Notes: generated by a model from the letters alone, not told the origin. A DNA stretch of 64,000 nt from Rhodospirillaceae bacterium SYSU D60007 (GCA_003574685.1 QOCQ01000003.1:186001-250000); one strand, 5' to 3'; shown: positions 8,612 to 18,699, counted from the stretch's first letter. Program-made: numbers and translations.

Positions 8612-9679
8612 ATGGATCGCCACCCGCCAAGTCCAATCGAGGCATTCATTCTGGCATTGCCGGAAACAGCGGGATCAGCACTTTACGGCATGGTGGATGT
8701 GCTCGCCGCGACCGGCACGTTATGGCGCGAGCTCGTTGGCGAGGAACCGGGTCACCGTCTTATTCAGCCCCGGATTGTCTCCACGTCGCGCCAGGCATTC
8801 CGGTGCGGCAACGGCATTCCGGTCAGTCCCGACGCAGCTCTCGGCGAGGCGACAGGAGCCGGGATCATCATCATCCCGGAGCTTTGGCTGGCGCCGACGG
8901 ATGACATGGCGGAGCGCTATGCCGAGGTCAAGGAATGGGTCCGGCGGTGCTACCGCAATGGCAGCGCGATCTATACGGCCTGCTCGGGATCAATTCTGCT
9001 GGCCGCGACAGGCCTGCTCAACGGCCGCGAGGCCACCTCACACTGGGGGTATCAGGATCTTTTCCGCCGGAGCTTTCCTGCCGTCCGTTTCAGTCCGGCG
9101 CCAAACCTGGTGATCGCCGATGCGGGCGGGCGAATCGTCACCGCCGGCGGCACCACCTCCTGGCACGATCTGGCCTTGCACATCATCGCCCGTCACTGTA
9201 GCCCCGGCGAGGCGTTGCGCATCGCCAGGGTATATCTCCTGAAGTGGCATGGCGAAGGGCAACTTCCTTTTGCCAGTCTGGTGCGGCGCCAGCCTCACGC
9301 GGACTCCGTGGTGCGGAGTGTCGAGACGTGGCTTGCCCAGCACTACCGCGAGCCACACGTCGTTGCCTCTGCCGTGGAGGCATGCGGCACTCCCGAGCGG
9401 AGCCTCAAGCGGCGTTTCAAGGCCGCGACCGGCACGACCCTCATGGCCCATGTGCAGAACCTTCGCATCGAGGAGGCGAAACGCCTGCTCGAGACCGAAG
9501 GCGTCTCGGCGGACGACATCTCTGCCATCGTCGGCTACGACAATCCGGCGTTCTTTCGCCGTCTCTTCAAGCGTTGCACTGGTCTCACGCCGGGCGCCTA
9601 CCGGCGTATGTTCCGTCCGATGGCGACGGCCGCTGCTGGCGGGCATGTCGACGGTGCCAAAGAGCAACACCCCGGTTAG
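8612..9679 (+). CDS. GlxA-type transcriptional regulator (DJ-1/PfpI + AraC HTH)
   Basis: AraC-family regulator of 355 residues with an N-terminal DJ-1/PfpI-like domain (residues about 10-190; elbow cysteine C124 in [16 protein letters not shown]). The C-terminal AraC DNA-binding domain (about 260-345) shows [13 protein letters not shown] and [18 protein letters not shown] 8612 is chosen because it opens the DJ-1 domain; the frame extends to 8483 without homology. It is divergent from the OsmC gene, its likely target. Its stop codon shares TTAG (9676-9679) with the stop of der on the other strand. Confidence 0.88.
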   Translation: MDRHPPSPIEAFILALPETAGSALYGMVDVLAATGTLWRELVGEEPGHRLIQPRIVSTSRQAFRCGNGIPVSPDAALGEATGAGIIIIPELWLAPTDDMAERYAEVKEWVRRCYRNGSAIYTACSGSILLAATGLLNGREATSHWGYQDLFRRSFPAVRFSPAPNLVIADAGGRIVTAGGTTSWHDLALHIIARHCSPGEALRIARVYLLKWHGEGQLPFASLVRRQPHADSVVRSVETWLAQHYREPHVVASAVEACGTPERSLKRRFKAATGTTLMAHVQNLRIEEAKRLLETEGVSADDISAIVGYDNPAFFRRLFKRCTGLTPGAYRRMFRPMATAAAGGHVDGAKEQHPG

Positions 9680-11115
9680 CTCGCCTGCTCCACGTACGGG
9701 TTCTTTGGCTTGCGCATGTAGATGCGGATGGGGACGCCGGGGAGATCGAACTGCTCGCGCAGGCCGTTGACCAGGTAGCGGACGTAGCTTTCCGGCAGTT
9801 CGGCGGGGCGGCTGACGAAGAGGGCAAACGTCGGCGGCCGGGATTTGATCTGCGCGCCGTAGCGGATGCGGATGCGGCGGCCATCGACCAGCGGCGGCGG
9901 GTTGCGCTCGACCATGCCTTCCAGCCAGCGATTGAAGGCGGCCGTCGGGATGCGCCGGTTCCACAGCGCGTGGATGTTCATGACGGCGGGCATCAGCTTG
10001 TCAACGCCCCGGCCCGAGCGTGCCGACAGCCCGACAATAGGCACGCCCTTGACCTGCGCGAGGGAAGCCTGAAGGCGGTCGCGCAACCTGCGCCAAGCGG
10101 CACCCTGGGCCTTCGCATCGCCACGCATCAGCTCGTCGATCTTGTTAACGGCGATGACCAGCGCGCGGCCCTCCTCCTCCACCATGCGGGCGATGGCGAG
10201 ATCCTGCTTCTCCAGCATTTGCCCGGCATCGATCACCAGCACCACCACATCGGCGAAGCGCACAGCGTCCAGCGTGTCGCGTGCCGAGAGCACCTCCAGC
10301 TTCTCCGAAACATTGGCACGCCGACGCAGGCCGGCGGTATCGACCAGCCGAATCCGGCGTCCATTGAAGCGCCAGTCCACGGCAATCGCATCGCGCGTGA
10401 TGCCGGCTTCGGGACCGGTGAGCACGCGATCCTCGCCCAGCAGACGGTTGAGCAGCGTCGACTTGCCGACGTTGGGCCGACCGACAATGGCGAGCTGGAT
10501 GGGCCGGTCCGGCGGCTCGTCCGGGCCACCTTCCCAATCGGCCTCCTCAGCGCCGGCAGACGGCGCATGACCCTGGCGGGCTTCATCCGCGTCCCCGGAA
10601 CCTGCGGCCGGCGGCTCGCCCACCAGCGGCGCCAGGGCATCCCGCAGATCGGCCAGACCTTCGCCATGCTCAGCCGAGAGCGCCACCGGCTCGCCAAGCC
10701 CAAGGCCAAATGCCTCAGCGATTCCTGCATCGCCCGCGCGACCCTCGGATTTGTTGGCCACCAGCACGGTCTTGCGCGCATGCGCCCTCAGCCAGCGCGC
10801 GAAACTGCGGTCCAGCGGCGTGATGCCCGCGCGGGCATCGACCAGGAAGAGGACCGCATCGGCATCGCGCACGGCCTGTTCCGTCTGGGCGCGCATGCGC
10901 GCCTCCAGAACCTCGCCCTTGGCCTCGTCCCACCCGGCAGTATCGACGACGGTGAACTCGAGGTCGGCGAGACGGCCGGCGCCCTCGCGGCGGTCGCGCG
11001 TCGTGCCCGGATCGTCAGCGACGATGGCCGACCGACGGCCGACCAGCCGGTTGAACAAGGTCGATTTGCCGACATTCGGCCGGCCAACGAGAGCGAGCTT
11101 GGGCATGGTTGTCAT
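9676..11115 (-). CDS. der: ribosome biogenesis GTPase Der (EngA)
   Basis: Double-Era-like GTPase for 50S subunit assembly. Two G domains are visible: [14 protein letters not shown] near the N-terminus (about residues 10-25) with switch DDPGTTRD, and [14 protein letters not shown] at about 213 with [11 protein letters not shown]-like C-terminal domain follows. An acidic linker of about 30 residues separates the G domains. The 479-residue length is typical. Start 11115 (or ATG 11106, three codons in). It lies behind bamB and yfgM, the common proteobacterial yfgM-bamB-der arrangement. Confidence 0.96.
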   Translation of the reverse strand: MTTMPKLALVGRPNVGKSTLFNRLVGRRSAIVADDPGTTRDRREGAGRLADLEFTVVDTAGWDEAKGEVLEARMRAQTEQAVRDADAVLFLVDARAGITPLDRSFARWLRAHARKTVLVANKSEGRAGDAGIAEAFGLGLGEPVALSAEHGEGLADLRDALAPLVGEPPAAGSGDADEARQGHAPSAGAEEADWEGGPDEPPDRPIQLAIVGRPNVGKSTLLNRLLGEDRVLTGPEAGITRDAIAVDWRFNGRRIRLVDTAGLRRRANVSEKLEVLSARDTLDAVRFADVVVLVIDAGQMLEKQDLAIARMVEEEGRALVIAVNKIDELMRGDAKAQGAAWRRLRDRLQASLAQVKGVPIVGLSARSGRGVDKLMPAVMNIHALWNRRIPTAAFNRWLEGMVERNPPPLVDGRRIRIRYGAQIKSRPPTFALFVSRPAELPESYVRYLVNGLREQFDLPGVPIRIYMRKPKNPYVEQAS

Positions 11116-11144
11116 GCCGTCCGGCCATGGCTGTTGCCCGGGAC

Positions 11145-12479
11145 CTACCGCAACGCGATCAGGCGTCCGCTGTCGGTGAGAACGAAGGCGGTGCGGTCGG
11201 CAATCACCGGGGCGATCATGATCGGGGAGCCGAGGCTCAGCTTGCCCAGCGGCCGGCCGTCATAGGGCGAAAGCGATAGCAGCTCGCCCGTGGAACCGCC
11301 GATCAGCAGCCGGTCACCTGCCAGCACGGGACCTGCCCATAGCACCGGGTCGCGCTTTCTCTCGTCGCTGTAGGCGGTGAGCGGCGTGACCCAGTTGATC
11401 TTGCCGTTACTGCGGTTCAGGCAAATCACCTCGGCGTTGTCCGTGATGACGAAGACATGCGCGCCCGCCACCCAGGGAGTCTGCGCGCCCGCAAGCCGCC
11501 GCTCCCACACGCGCGCGCCGGTGCGCAAATCGAAGGCGGCAAGCAACCCGCCACTGCCGATGGCAATGGCACGATCATTGTCGATCACCGGCCTGCCGCG
11601 AATATCCGTCATTGCCGCGACGGGTCCGCCGGGGCCGGAACGCTGGCCGATCAGCGACTCGTTCCAGGCCTGTTTGCCGGTGTCGGCTTGCAGTGCCACC
11701 AGCTCGCCGGAGCTGAAGGGGGCGACGATCAGCGCGCCCGAGGCCGAGGGGCTGGTGCCGGCCATGAAGGCGGCGGTTTCCGAGAGTGCGGCGTAGTCCC
11801 ACTGCGAGGAGCCGTCGGCCGCCGCCAGGGCATGCAGGCGGCTGTCGATGCTGATGGCAAACACCCGGTCATGGAACACCGTGGGTGCGCCACGCACGGG
11901 GGCTGAAATCGCGGTCCGCCAGACCTCATCGCCGGTGGCGGGGTCAAGCGCAAAGACGACCGCGAAGCCCGTGGTGGCAAACAGCCGGCCGCCGTAGAAC
12001 GCCAAACCGCCGCCGAATTCGTTGCTGTCGCGCGCCTTCTCGGGCTCAAGCGCCTTGCGCCAGAGCAGCTTGCCGGTGGCCGCCTCGAACGCTGAAACCG
12101 TGCCTTGCGCGTCTTTCACGTAAACGCGACCCTCGGCAACAACCGGAGGCGTCAGCAACTGGCGTTCTGATCCCGATCCGGCGCCGACATCGGCGGTCCA
12201 CGCGATCTGCGGATTGTCGCCCAGCTCCAGATGGTGCATGGCGAAACTGGCGAAACCGCCGGATTGTGGCCAGGAATCGTTTACGACGGGCCGCGGCAGA
12301 CGGACATCGCCGGCGTCCGGGTCGGGCTTGGCTTCCGTGTCGGCGCCCATGACGCTGATCCGCTCGCCCGGCAGCGGCGGGCCTTCGGAGCTACCGAAAA
12401 TGCCGCAGCCCCCCAGCAGGAAGCCGATCGCCGCAACCGCCGGCAGCGCGGCCATTCGAAGGCCCCTTGGTTCTTTCAT
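11145..12479 (-). CDS. bamB: BamB-like outer-membrane assembly lipoprotein (PQQ beta-propeller)
   Basis: Predicted lipoprotein component of the beta-barrel assembly machinery. The N-terminus is a lipoprotein signal with lipobox LLGGC (C25). The rest is a repeat-rich beta-propeller with PQQ-enzyme-like blades such as [20 protein letters not shown] and WRTAIS. The start at 12479 has AGGA at good spacing and a proper signal peptide. An alternative ATG at 12527 overlaps the upstream stop (ATGA) and would add 16 residues ahead of the signal, so coupling from there is possible. It sits between the YfgM-like gene and der. Confidence 0.85.
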   Translation of the reverse strand: MKEPRGLRMAALPAVAAIGFLLGGCGIFGSSEGPPLPGERISVMGADTEAKPDPDAGDVRLPRPVVNDSWPQSGGFASFAMHHLELGDNPQIAWTADVGAGSGSERQLLTPPVVAEGRVYVKDAQGTVSAFEAATGKLLWRKALEPEKARDSNEFGGGLAFYGGRLFATTGFAVVFALDPATGDEVWRTAISAPVRGAPTVFHDRVFAISIDSRLHALAAADGSSQWDYAALSETAAFMAGTSPSASGALIVAPFSSGELVALQADTGKQAWNESLIGQRSGPGGPVAAMTDIRGRPVIDNDRAIAIGSGGLLAAFDLRTGARVWERRLAGAQTPWVAGAHVFVITDNAEVICLNRSNGKINWVTPLTAYSDERKRDPVLWAGPVLAGDRLLIGGSTGELLSLSPYDGRPLGKLSLGSPIMIAPVIADRTAFVLTDSGRLIALR

Positions 12480-12523
12480 GACCGCCCGTCCTGTCACCCG
12501 TGAACGCGTCACTCCGACGCTTG

Positions 12524-13180
12524 TCATTCTTTCTTATCGCCTTTGGCGTCGGCAAGAGCGGCGACCATCTCGCGGGCGCGCTCGCGCATGGCCTGCGGCG
12601 CCGCCGGATCATCGCGCAGTTCGGTCCACAGCGCGCGCGCCGATGTCGGATCATTACGCTTCAGCGCCAGGGCTGCCTGCAGCTCGAGCGCGCTCAGCCG
12701 CCATGGCCGGCCGCTGCCGGTGAGCGGCTGCAACCTTGCCTGCAACTCATCGGGATTGCCCGTCTCGAAGGCCTGCATGACACTCAGAAGGATGGCGACC
12801 TCCTTGAGCTCCTCCGACGGCATCGCTGGCGCTGCCGAAGCAAATTGCGTTGCGGCGGCCTTGTGGTCACCGCCTTCTGCCTTGAGTTCCGCGATCTTCA
12901 GCCGCGCCAGCGAGGCGTAAGGTTCCGCTCCCGAGGTCAGCTTCTCCAGTGCGGCGATGCTGGCCGCGCGATCCTTGCTGGCGCCTTCAACGGCGGCGGT
13001 GAATGCCTGGCTGGCGTCGGCGCGCTGCGAGCGCTGATACCAGCCCCAGCCGTTCCACGCAGCAATCGCCAGCACAAGGACGACCGCGGCGATGACCACC
13101 TTGGCGCCGTGCCGCTGCCACCACTCTTTCGCCCTGTCCTGTCGCAGGGCCTCGTCGACTTCCTGGAATATGTCCGCCAC
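12524..13180 (-). CDS. YfgM-like tetratricopeptide membrane protein
   Basis: Single-pass inner-membrane protein of 218 residues. The short cytosolic N-terminus (DIFQEVDEALRQDRAKEWWQRHG) precedes one transmembrane segment (about 26-47), then a periplasmic alpha-helical TPR-like domain. In other proteobacteria YfgM associates with the SecYEG translocon and periplasmic chaperones. Translation starts at a GTG (13180-13178) without a strong Shine-Dalgarno. Its TGA overlaps a possible ATG of bamB. Synteny with bamB and der supports the call. Confidence 0.82.
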   Translation of the reverse strand: MADIFQEVDEALRQDRAKEWWQRHGAKVVIAAVVLVLAIAAWNGWGWYQRSQRADASQAFTAAVEGASKDRAASIAALEKLTSGAEPYASLARLKIAELKAEGGDHKAAATQFASAAPAMPSEELKEVAILLSVMQAFETGNPDELQARLQPLTGSGRPWRLSALELQAALALKRNDPTSARALWTELRDDPAAPQAMRERAREMVAALADAKGDKKE

Positions 13181-13275
13181 GCGTGATGCCCGGCTGCTGG
13201 AGGGGAATTTTCTTGCGCGGCGTTTCTATCCCGCCGCCATCTGTTTGGCAATTTCACACCTCTCCGCTCCCTCCG

Positions 13276-13299
13276 CCGGGACCGCTTTACCGGTCCGGG
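13276..13299. other. imperfect inverted repeat upstream of the DUF2794 gene
   Basis: CCGGGACCG and CGGTCCGGG flank a 6-base loop (CTTTAC), with one mismatch, in the 174-base intergenic region between the divergent YfgM-like and DUF2794 genes. It could be an operator or an RNA hairpin; nothing else in this gap is recognised. Confidence 0.25.
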
Positions 13300-13354
13300 A
13301 CATTCTGCAAATATTTCAACGCGGTTGAGGTTTGCGGGAGAGTGCGGCGAGTCG

Positions 13355-13690
13355 ATGACGATGCTTTATCAACTGGCCGAGGCGCGGGCGCGCCGCAAGG
13401 TGGTCACCTTCGACCGCCGTGAGCTGATGGATCTCCTGAACCTTTACAGCCGCCGGGTCGCCTCCGGCGAATGGCGCGACTACGCCATCGATTTCCGGCC
13501 TGGCATCGCGCTGTTTTCGATCTTCCGCCATAGCTGCGAACAGCCCCTGTTTGCCATCGCCAAGCTGGCAGCGCATCAGCGGCACGACCGGTACCAAGTG
13601 TTCACAGGCCCCCGCCGGCTGGCGCAAGCCGAAACCTTGGCGGATGCACTGCGCGTGTTCGACCGTGGTCCCCGCCTCCTGAATATCTGA
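13355..13690 (+). CDS. DUF2794 family protein
   Basis: Small soluble protein of 111 residues belonging to DUF2794, a family I know mainly from alphaproteobacteria and whose function is unknown. The recognisable core is VTFDRRELMDLLNLYSRRVASGEWRDYAIDF followed by AIAKLAAH. ATG 13355 is preferred over the upstream TTG at 13325. The gene stands alone between a divergent YfgM-like gene and the TetR gene that begins 46 bases later. Confidence 0.8.
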   Translation: MTMLYQLAEARARRKVVTFDRRELMDLLNLYSRRVASGEWRDYAIDFRPGIALFSIFRHSCEQPLFAIAKLAAHQRHDRYQVFTGPRRLAQAETLADALRVFDRGPRLLNI

Positions 13691-13736
13691 ATTATTGCGC
13701 TGGCAATGTATGTATCGGGAAGCTATATGCAGGTCC

Positions 13737-14369
13737 GTGGATACTGACCAGTCAGTCATATCAGCCCGCAACCTGCGAGCGGCAGACCGTGAGCGACAGA
13801 TCGTCCACGCAGCGCTGGCGCTGTTCGTCGAGCGCGGCTTCGCGGCCACGAAACTGGATGATGTGGCGCGCCTCACCGGAGTCAGCAAAGGCACGCCCTA
13901 TCTCTACTTCCCCAGCAAGGAAGCCCTGTTCAAGGCCGTCATCCGAGAGGCGATCCTGGCGCCGCTCAACGCCGGCGAAGACCTGGTCGCCAGCTACGCC
14001 GGCACCACCGAGGCGCTGCTGCGGGAGGTCGTCGTCCGCTTTCGTGAGTTCAACGAGACGCCGGCCGCCGGTGTGTTCAAGCTGGTGATCGCCGAGGCCG
14101 GCAACTTCCCCGAAGTCGCCCGCTACTTTGTCGAGGAGATCGAGCGGCGCGGGCTGAGGCTCTTCGTCGCGATTCTCAGGCGCGGCATCGCGCGCGGTGA
14201 AATTCGGCCCCTGGAAGATGTCGAGAGCGCCGCCCTGGTACTGCGGGCGCCGTTGGGCATGCTGGCGATCTGGCGATGGTCGCTGGCGCCGCATACGGGA
14301 CCGCACCCGCCGCTCGACGCCTTCTTCGACGCGTACATCGATACATTCCTCAGAGGTTTGCGGCCATGA
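13737..14369 (+). CDS. TetR/AcrR family transcriptional regulator
   Basis: Regulator of about 210 residues. The N-terminal HTH is clear (ALALFVERGFAATKLDDVARLTGVSKGTPYLYFPSKEALFKAVI), followed by a ligand-binding domain with a TetR C-terminal AcrR-like pattern. The frame opens at TTG 13695 and has an ATG at 13710, but GTG 13737 lies about 8 bases after a TATATG -10-like element and just before an operator-like inverted repeat, so a near-leaderless GTG start is my best guess. Its stop overlaps the RND adaptor start (ATGA), which supports local control of the efflux operon and autoregulation. Confidence 0.85.
   Translation: MDTDQSVISARNLRAADRERQIVHAALALFVERGFAATKLDDVARLTGVSKGTPYLYFPSKEALFKAVIREAILAPLNAGEDLVASYAGTTEALLREVVVRFREFNETPAAGVFKLVIAEAGNFPEVARYFVEEIERRGLRLFVAILRRGIARGEIRPLEDVESAALVLRAPLGMLAIWRWSLAPHTGPHPPLDAFFDAYIDTFLRGLRP
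13743..13756. promoter_or_regulatory. operator-like inverted repeat for the TetR regulator
   Basis: ACTGAC-CA-GTCAGT is a perfect 6-base inverted repeat with a 2-base spacer, of the (T)GACxx(x)GTC(A) type seen before many TetR regulators of RND pumps. It lies at the extreme 5' end of the tetR coding frame, immediately downstream of the TATATG element at 13724-13729, so a bound repressor would block initiation or early elongation. Confidence 0.55.
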
Positions 14370-15484
14370 GGCGTCGTACTGTCGTTATCGCCGGCATCGC
14401 GGTGCTGGGTTTGCTGGCTGGCGTGGGCGGGCTGATCGCTGCGCAACGTCCTGCCGGCGTTGCGCCGGCACGCACCGCCGCGACCGTACAGCGGCCACTG
14501 GAGCTGCTGGATATCGAGCTGCACACAGTGCAGAAGCGCACGCTGAAGGAGAAAGTGCGTTTCACCGGTTCCACCCAGCCAGTCGATCAGACGGTGGTGA
14601 AAGCCCGCGTGGCCGGACGTCTGGCCGAAGTGCTGGTGCGCGAGGGCGACCGCGTCCGCGAGGGCCAGGTGCTGGCGCGGTTCGAGACCATCGAGCTGCA
14701 GGCGCGGCTGGACGAGAAGATCTCCCATCTTGAGGCGGCGCGGGCAGAGGCGCGCTGGGCGGAAAAGGATCGCAACGACAAGGCCCAGCTCCATGAACAG
14801 AAGGTCGTGTCTCGATCAGCCTTTGAACAGGCAAGCGCCGTGGGCGACGCCAAGAGGTCGCTGGTGGCCGTGGCCGAGGCGCAGGTCGAGATCGCGCGCA
14901 AGAACCTCAAGGATGCGGTCGTCGTGGCCCCCTTCGCCGGGGCGATCGGCGAGCGCTTTGCCAATCCCGGCGAGTCGATTCCGATCGATGGCAAGCTGAT
15001 GACCCTGCTGGACACCACGCGCGTGGAGGTGGCGGCCCAGGTGCCGGCCGCCGACGTGGTGGCGCTTCGGGTCGGGCAGCCTTCGCTGGTGGTGGTCGAA
15101 GGATTCGGCGAGCGCCTCTTCCCGGCCAGGGTGACGCGCATCAGCCCCACGACCCAGCCCGGCTCGCGGTCGGTGCCGGTGTTTGTCGAGATCATCGAAC
15201 GGGACGAAGCGCTGCGCGGTGGCCTGTTCGGTACCGGCGAGATCACGGTGGCGGAAGTACGTGGCGCGATTGCCATACCGACGGCTGGTCTGCGGCGGGA
15301 TGAGGGCGGCGACCATGTGCTGGCCATACGCGAGGGCCGGCTTGTGCGCGTGCCGATCACCGTCGGACGGCGCTGGTCGCGCGGCGACTTCATCGAGGTG
15401 AGCGGCATTGAGCCCGGCGAGCGCATCATCGCCGCCCCCCTCCCCGGCCTGAAGCCCGGCCAGCCCGTCTCGGTGATGCCGTGA
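14366..15484 (+). CDS. RND efflux periplasmic adaptor subunit
   Basis: HlyD/AcrA-like membrane fusion protein of 372 residues that links an inner-membrane RND pump to an outer-membrane channel. The N-terminal membrane anchor or signal is RRRTVVIAGIAVLGLLAGVGGLIA. The lipoyl half-motifs are VKARVAGRLAEVLVREGDRVREGQVLA and DAVVVAPFAGAIGERFANPGE, with a coiled-coil hairpin between them (about 105-165). A beta-barrel and membrane-proximal domain follow. The start overlaps the tetR stop (ATGA), and the RND pump gene starts 34 bases downstream. No outer-membrane TolC-type gene is in the window. Confidence 0.92.
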   Translation: MRRRTVVIAGIAVLGLLAGVGGLIAAQRPAGVAPARTAATVQRPLELLDIELHTVQKRTLKEKVRFTGSTQPVDQTVVKARVAGRLAEVLVREGDRVREGQVLARFETIELQARLDEKISHLEAARAEARWAEKDRNDKAQLHEQKVVSRSAFEQASAVGDAKRSLVAVAEAQVEIARKNLKDAVVVAPFAGAIGERFANPGESIPIDGKLMTLLDTTRVEVAAQVPAADVVALRVGQPSLVVVEGFGERLFPARVTRISPTTQPGSRSVPVFVEIIERDEALRGGLFGTGEITVAEVRGAIAIPTAGLRRDEGGDHVLAIREGRLVRVPITVGRRWSRGDFIEVSGIEPGERIIAAPLPGLKPGQPVSVMP

Positions 15485-15518
15485 CGGGATCTGCAAGGCC
15501 GGTGGGCGCTCGGCGACC

Positions 15519-18500
15519 ATGAGGCTCACCCGTATTGCGGTCGACAATCCAGTCTTCGCGACCATGATGATGGTCGCGTTGCTGGTACTGGGTGCCTTTT
15601 CCTATCAGCGACTCGGCGTCGATCAGTTCCCGAACGTCGACTTCCCGATCGTGGTCGTCAGCACTGAGTATCCGGGAGCTTCACCAGAAACCGTGGAGAC
15701 CGAGATCTCGCGCAAGATCGAGGAGGCGATCAACGCCATTGCCGGGCTGAAGACCCTGACGTCGCGCTCCTACGAGGGCCAGTCGGTGGTGATCGCCGAA
15801 TTCGAGCTTTCGGTGTCCTCGGCCCAGGCGATGCAGGACGTGCGGGAAAAGGTCCAACAGGTGCGCGCCGGCTTCCGCGACGAGGTCGAGGAGCCGCTGG
15901 TGCAGCGGTTCAATCCGGACGACATCCCGATCGTCTCGGTGGCGCTGCGCTCCGATGTGCGCTCGCGGCGCGACCTCACGACCATCGTCGACCAGATTGT
16001 CGTGAAACGCCTCGAGAACGTGCGCGGCGTGGGCAAGGTCAGCATCGTTGGCGGCGTGAAACGGCAGATCAACGTTCATCTCAAGCCGGAACGTCTCCAG
16101 GCCTTGCGCGTGGGCGTCAACGAGGTGCTGAAGGCGATCCGGGACGAGAACCAGAATTTCCCGGCCGGCAGCGTGAGTCGTGGAAACGATGACCGCGTGA
16201 TCGAGATCGACGGACGCATTGTCGATCCCTCGCGCTTCGCCGATCTGATCGTGGCACGGCGCGGCAATGCACCAGTTTATCTCGGAGAGGTCGCGGATAT
16301 CGTCGATGGCGAGCAGGAGCTGGAGAGCGCTGCCCTGCTCGATGGTGCGCCGGCGCTGGCAATCGATGTGGTGAAGGCACAGGGCACCAACACCATCGAG
16401 ATCGCCGACGGGGTGCGTCGTGTCGTGGCCGAACTGATGAAGGGCGGCGTACCGTCCGATGTGCGTCTGGACATCGTACGCGATTCCTCGCGCGGCATCC
16501 GCAATTCGGTCACCAACGTGCAGCACACCCTCATCGAGGGTGGACTGCTGACCATCGCCATCGTCTTCCTGTTCCTGCATTCCTGGCGCAGCACAGTTAT
16601 CACCGGACTTGCCTTGCCGATTGCGGTCGTGGGCAGCTTCACGGTGCTGGCGGCATTCGGATTCACGCTCAACGTGCTGACGCTGATGGCGCTGTCGCTG
16701 GCGATCGGCATCCTGATCGACGATGCCATCGTGGTGCGCGAGAACATCACGCGGCACCTCGCGATGGGCAAGTCGCACCGCCAGGCCGCGCTGGACGGAA
16801 CCAACGAGATCGGACTGGCGGTCCTCGCCACCACCTTCACGATCGTCGCGGTCTTTCTGCCGGTCGCCTTCATGGGCGGCATCATCGGCCGCTTCTTCTT
16901 CCAGTTCGGCATCATGGTATCGGCCGCGGTGCTGATCTCGCTGCTCGTGTCGTTCACGCTCGATCCCATGCTCTCGAGCGTCTGGTATGACCCGCAGGCG
17001 CATGGCGGCGGCCGGTTCGCGCGCGGACTGGAGGCGGCCCAGAACGCGCTGGCGTCCGGCTACCGCCGATTGCTGGGCCGGGCGCTGGCCTGGCGAAAGA
17101 CGACGCTGCTGGTGGCGCTGGCCGCCTTTGTCGGCAGCTTCGGGCTGGTTCGCTTCATCGGCGTAGAGTTCGTACCGCAGGCGGATCTGGGAGAGCAGGT
17201 GATCACGATCGAAACGCCGGTCGGCTCGTCGCTGGAATACACCACCGCCAAGCTGCGACAGGTCGATGCCGCGGTCCGGGAATTTCCGGAGATCGCCTAC
17301 ACCTACGGCACCGTGAACACGGGCTACGTGCAGGGCAAGAACCAGGCCAGTCTGTATCTGCGCTACAAGGATCTGTCGCAGCGCAAGCGCTCGCCCGAGC
17401 AGATGGCGCAGCCGATTCGCGAACGGCTGGCGGCCATTCCCGGCATCAAAATCTCGGTCAATATCCCCGGTGGTCCCGCCGGGGGCGTGCAGAAGCTGAT
17501 CCAGCTCTCGCTGCAGGGCCCGGACATGGCGACGCTGGACCGCCTGTCGCGGCAGGTGATGGACATGACGGCGGCCATACCGGGCGCTGTCGATGTCGAT
17601 CGCAACCTGAAGGCGGCGCGGCCGATTTTGAGCGTCAAGGTAAAGCGCGAAGTGGCCTCGGACCTCGGCGTCGGGACCGCAATGGTGGCGCAAAGCCTGC
17701 GGCCGCTGTTTGCCGGCGACGAAACCAGCCTGTGGAAGGCGCCCGATGGCGAGAACTACACGGTGATGGTGCGTCTGCCGGAGAGCGACCGCGCCGGGCG
17801 CGACGACCTCGACCGCGTCTGGCTGGCAGCCGGTCCCGATGACTCCGGCTCGCCGCGCATGGTGCAGCTCAGCCAGATCGCGGCCATCACCACGTCGGCG
17901 GGCGCGTCGCAGATCAACCGGCGCGACCTGCAGCGCGAGGTGCAGATTACGGCCAACGTCTCCGGCCGCTCCAGCGGCGACGTCAGCCGCGACTTGCAGG
18001 CCGCGATCGCGAAGCTTGACCTCCCACCGGGCTATCGCTTTGCCTTCAGCGGCTCGACGCGGGACATGGCGGAGAGCGCGGCCTATGCCGGCCAGGCGCT
18101 GCTGCTGGCCATCATCCTGATCTACCTGATCCTTGCCTCGCAGTTCGGCAGCTTTCTGCAACCCGTGGCCATCATGCTGTCGCTGCCGCTATCGCTGATC
18201 GGTGTGTTCCTGGGCCTGCTGGTGGCCGGCACGACGCTCAACATCTTCAGCGCCATCGGCTTCATCATGCTGATGGGGCTGGTGACCAAGAACGCGATCC
18301 TGCTGGTCGACTTCGCGAACCAGGCGCGTGGCCGCGGCCTGCCAATGCGCGAGGCGCTGCTGGAGGCCGGCACGATCCGCCTGCGGCCCATCCTTATGAC
18401 GACGCTGGCGATGATCTTTGGCATGATCCCGCTGGCGCTGGGCATCGGCGAGGGCGCCAGCCAGCGAGCGCCAATGGCGCATGCCGTGATCGGCGGGCTG

Positions 18501-18650
18501 ATCAGCTCGACACTGCTGACGCTGGTGGTGGTACCCGTTGCACTGCTCTACATCGATCGCGTCGCTGCCTGGGGACGGCGCTGCTTTGGCCGGCGCTCGG
18601 CTGATGAACGCGTGGGCCTTGATGGCCTTCATCCGGAGGCCGGCGCCTGA
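15519..18650 (+). CDS. RND family efflux pump, inner-membrane subunit
   Basis: AcrB/HAE1-type proton-driven exporter of 1043 residues. It has the twofold-repeated RND plan: a first transmembrane helix (NPVFATMMMVALLVLGAFSY), a large periplasmic loop, a transmembrane bundle with the proton-relay pair in GILIDDAIVVREN, a second periplasmic loop, and a final bundle with LMGLVTKNAILLVDFANQ. The preceding adaptor and TetR genes form a standard tripartite-pump operon lacking its outer-membrane channel. Substrate cannot be read from sequence. Confidence 0.94.
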   Translation: MRLTRIAVDNPVFATMMMVALLVLGAFSYQRLGVDQFPNVDFPIVVVSTEYPGASPETVETEISRKIEEAINAIAGLKTLTSRSYEGQSVVIAEFELSVSSAQAMQDVREKVQQVRAGFRDEVEEPLVQRFNPDDIPIVSVALRSDVRSRRDLTTIVDQIVVKRLENVRGVGKVSIVGGVKRQINVHLKPERLQALRVGVNEVLKAIRDENQNFPAGSVSRGNDDRVIEIDGRIVDPSRFADLIVARRGNAPVYLGEVADIVDGEQELESAALLDGAPALAIDVVKAQGTNTIEIADGVRRVVAELMKGGVPSDVRLDIVRDSSRGIRNSVTNVQHTLIEGGLLTIAIVFLFLHSWRSTVITGLALPIAVVGSFTVLAAFGFTLNVLTLMALSLAIGILIDDAIVVRENITRHLAMGKSHRQAALDGTNEIGLAVLATTFTIVAVFLPVAFMGGIIGRFFFQFGIMVSAAVLISLLVSFTLDPMLSSVWYDPQAHGGGRFARGLEAAQNALASGYRRLLGRALAWRKTTLLVALAAFVGSFGLVRFIGVEFVPQADLGEQVITIETPVGSSLEYTTAKLRQVDAAVREFPEIAYTYGTVNTGYVQGKNQASLYLRYKDLSQRKRSPEQMAQPIRERLAAIPGIKISVNIPGGPAGGVQKLIQLSLQGPDMATLDRLSRQVMDMTAAIPGAVDVDRNLKAARPILSVKVKREVASDLGVGTAMVAQSLRPLFAGDETSLWKAPDGENYTVMVRLPESDRAGRDDLDRVWLAAGPDDSGSPRMVQLSQIAAITTSAGASQINRRDLQREVQITANVSGRSSGDVSRDLQAAIAKLDLPPGYRFAFSGSTRDMAESAAYAGQALLLAIILIYLILASQFGSFLQPVAIMLSLPLSLIGVFLGLLVAGTTLNIFSAIGFIMLMGLVTKNAILLVDFANQARGRGLPMREALLEAGTIRLRPILMTTLAMIFGMIPLALGIGEGASQRAPMAHAVIGGLISSTLLTLVVVPVALLYIDRVAAWGRRCFGRRSADERVGLDGLHPEAGA

Positions 18651-18699
18651 TTGAGCCGCAGGCGTTGCCGTACGCGGGCGATTCTGGGATGAATGCGCG

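Noticed and set aside
9244-11265. Long plus-strand open frame of 673 codons
   Set aside because: It runs antisense through most of der and in a different frame over the GlxA-type regulator; its translation is arginine/alanine-rich without any family pattern, typical of the shadow of GC-rich genes.
13695-13736. N-terminal extension of the TetR protein from TTG 13695
   Set aside because: The extra residues are not part of the TetR fold and would place the -10-like element inside the coding region; kept only as an alternative start.
15681-18161. 826-codon minus-strand open frame inside the RND pump gene
   Set aside because: His/Asp/Arg-rich shadow of the clear RND coding sequence on the opposite strand; no domain, start context or homology.
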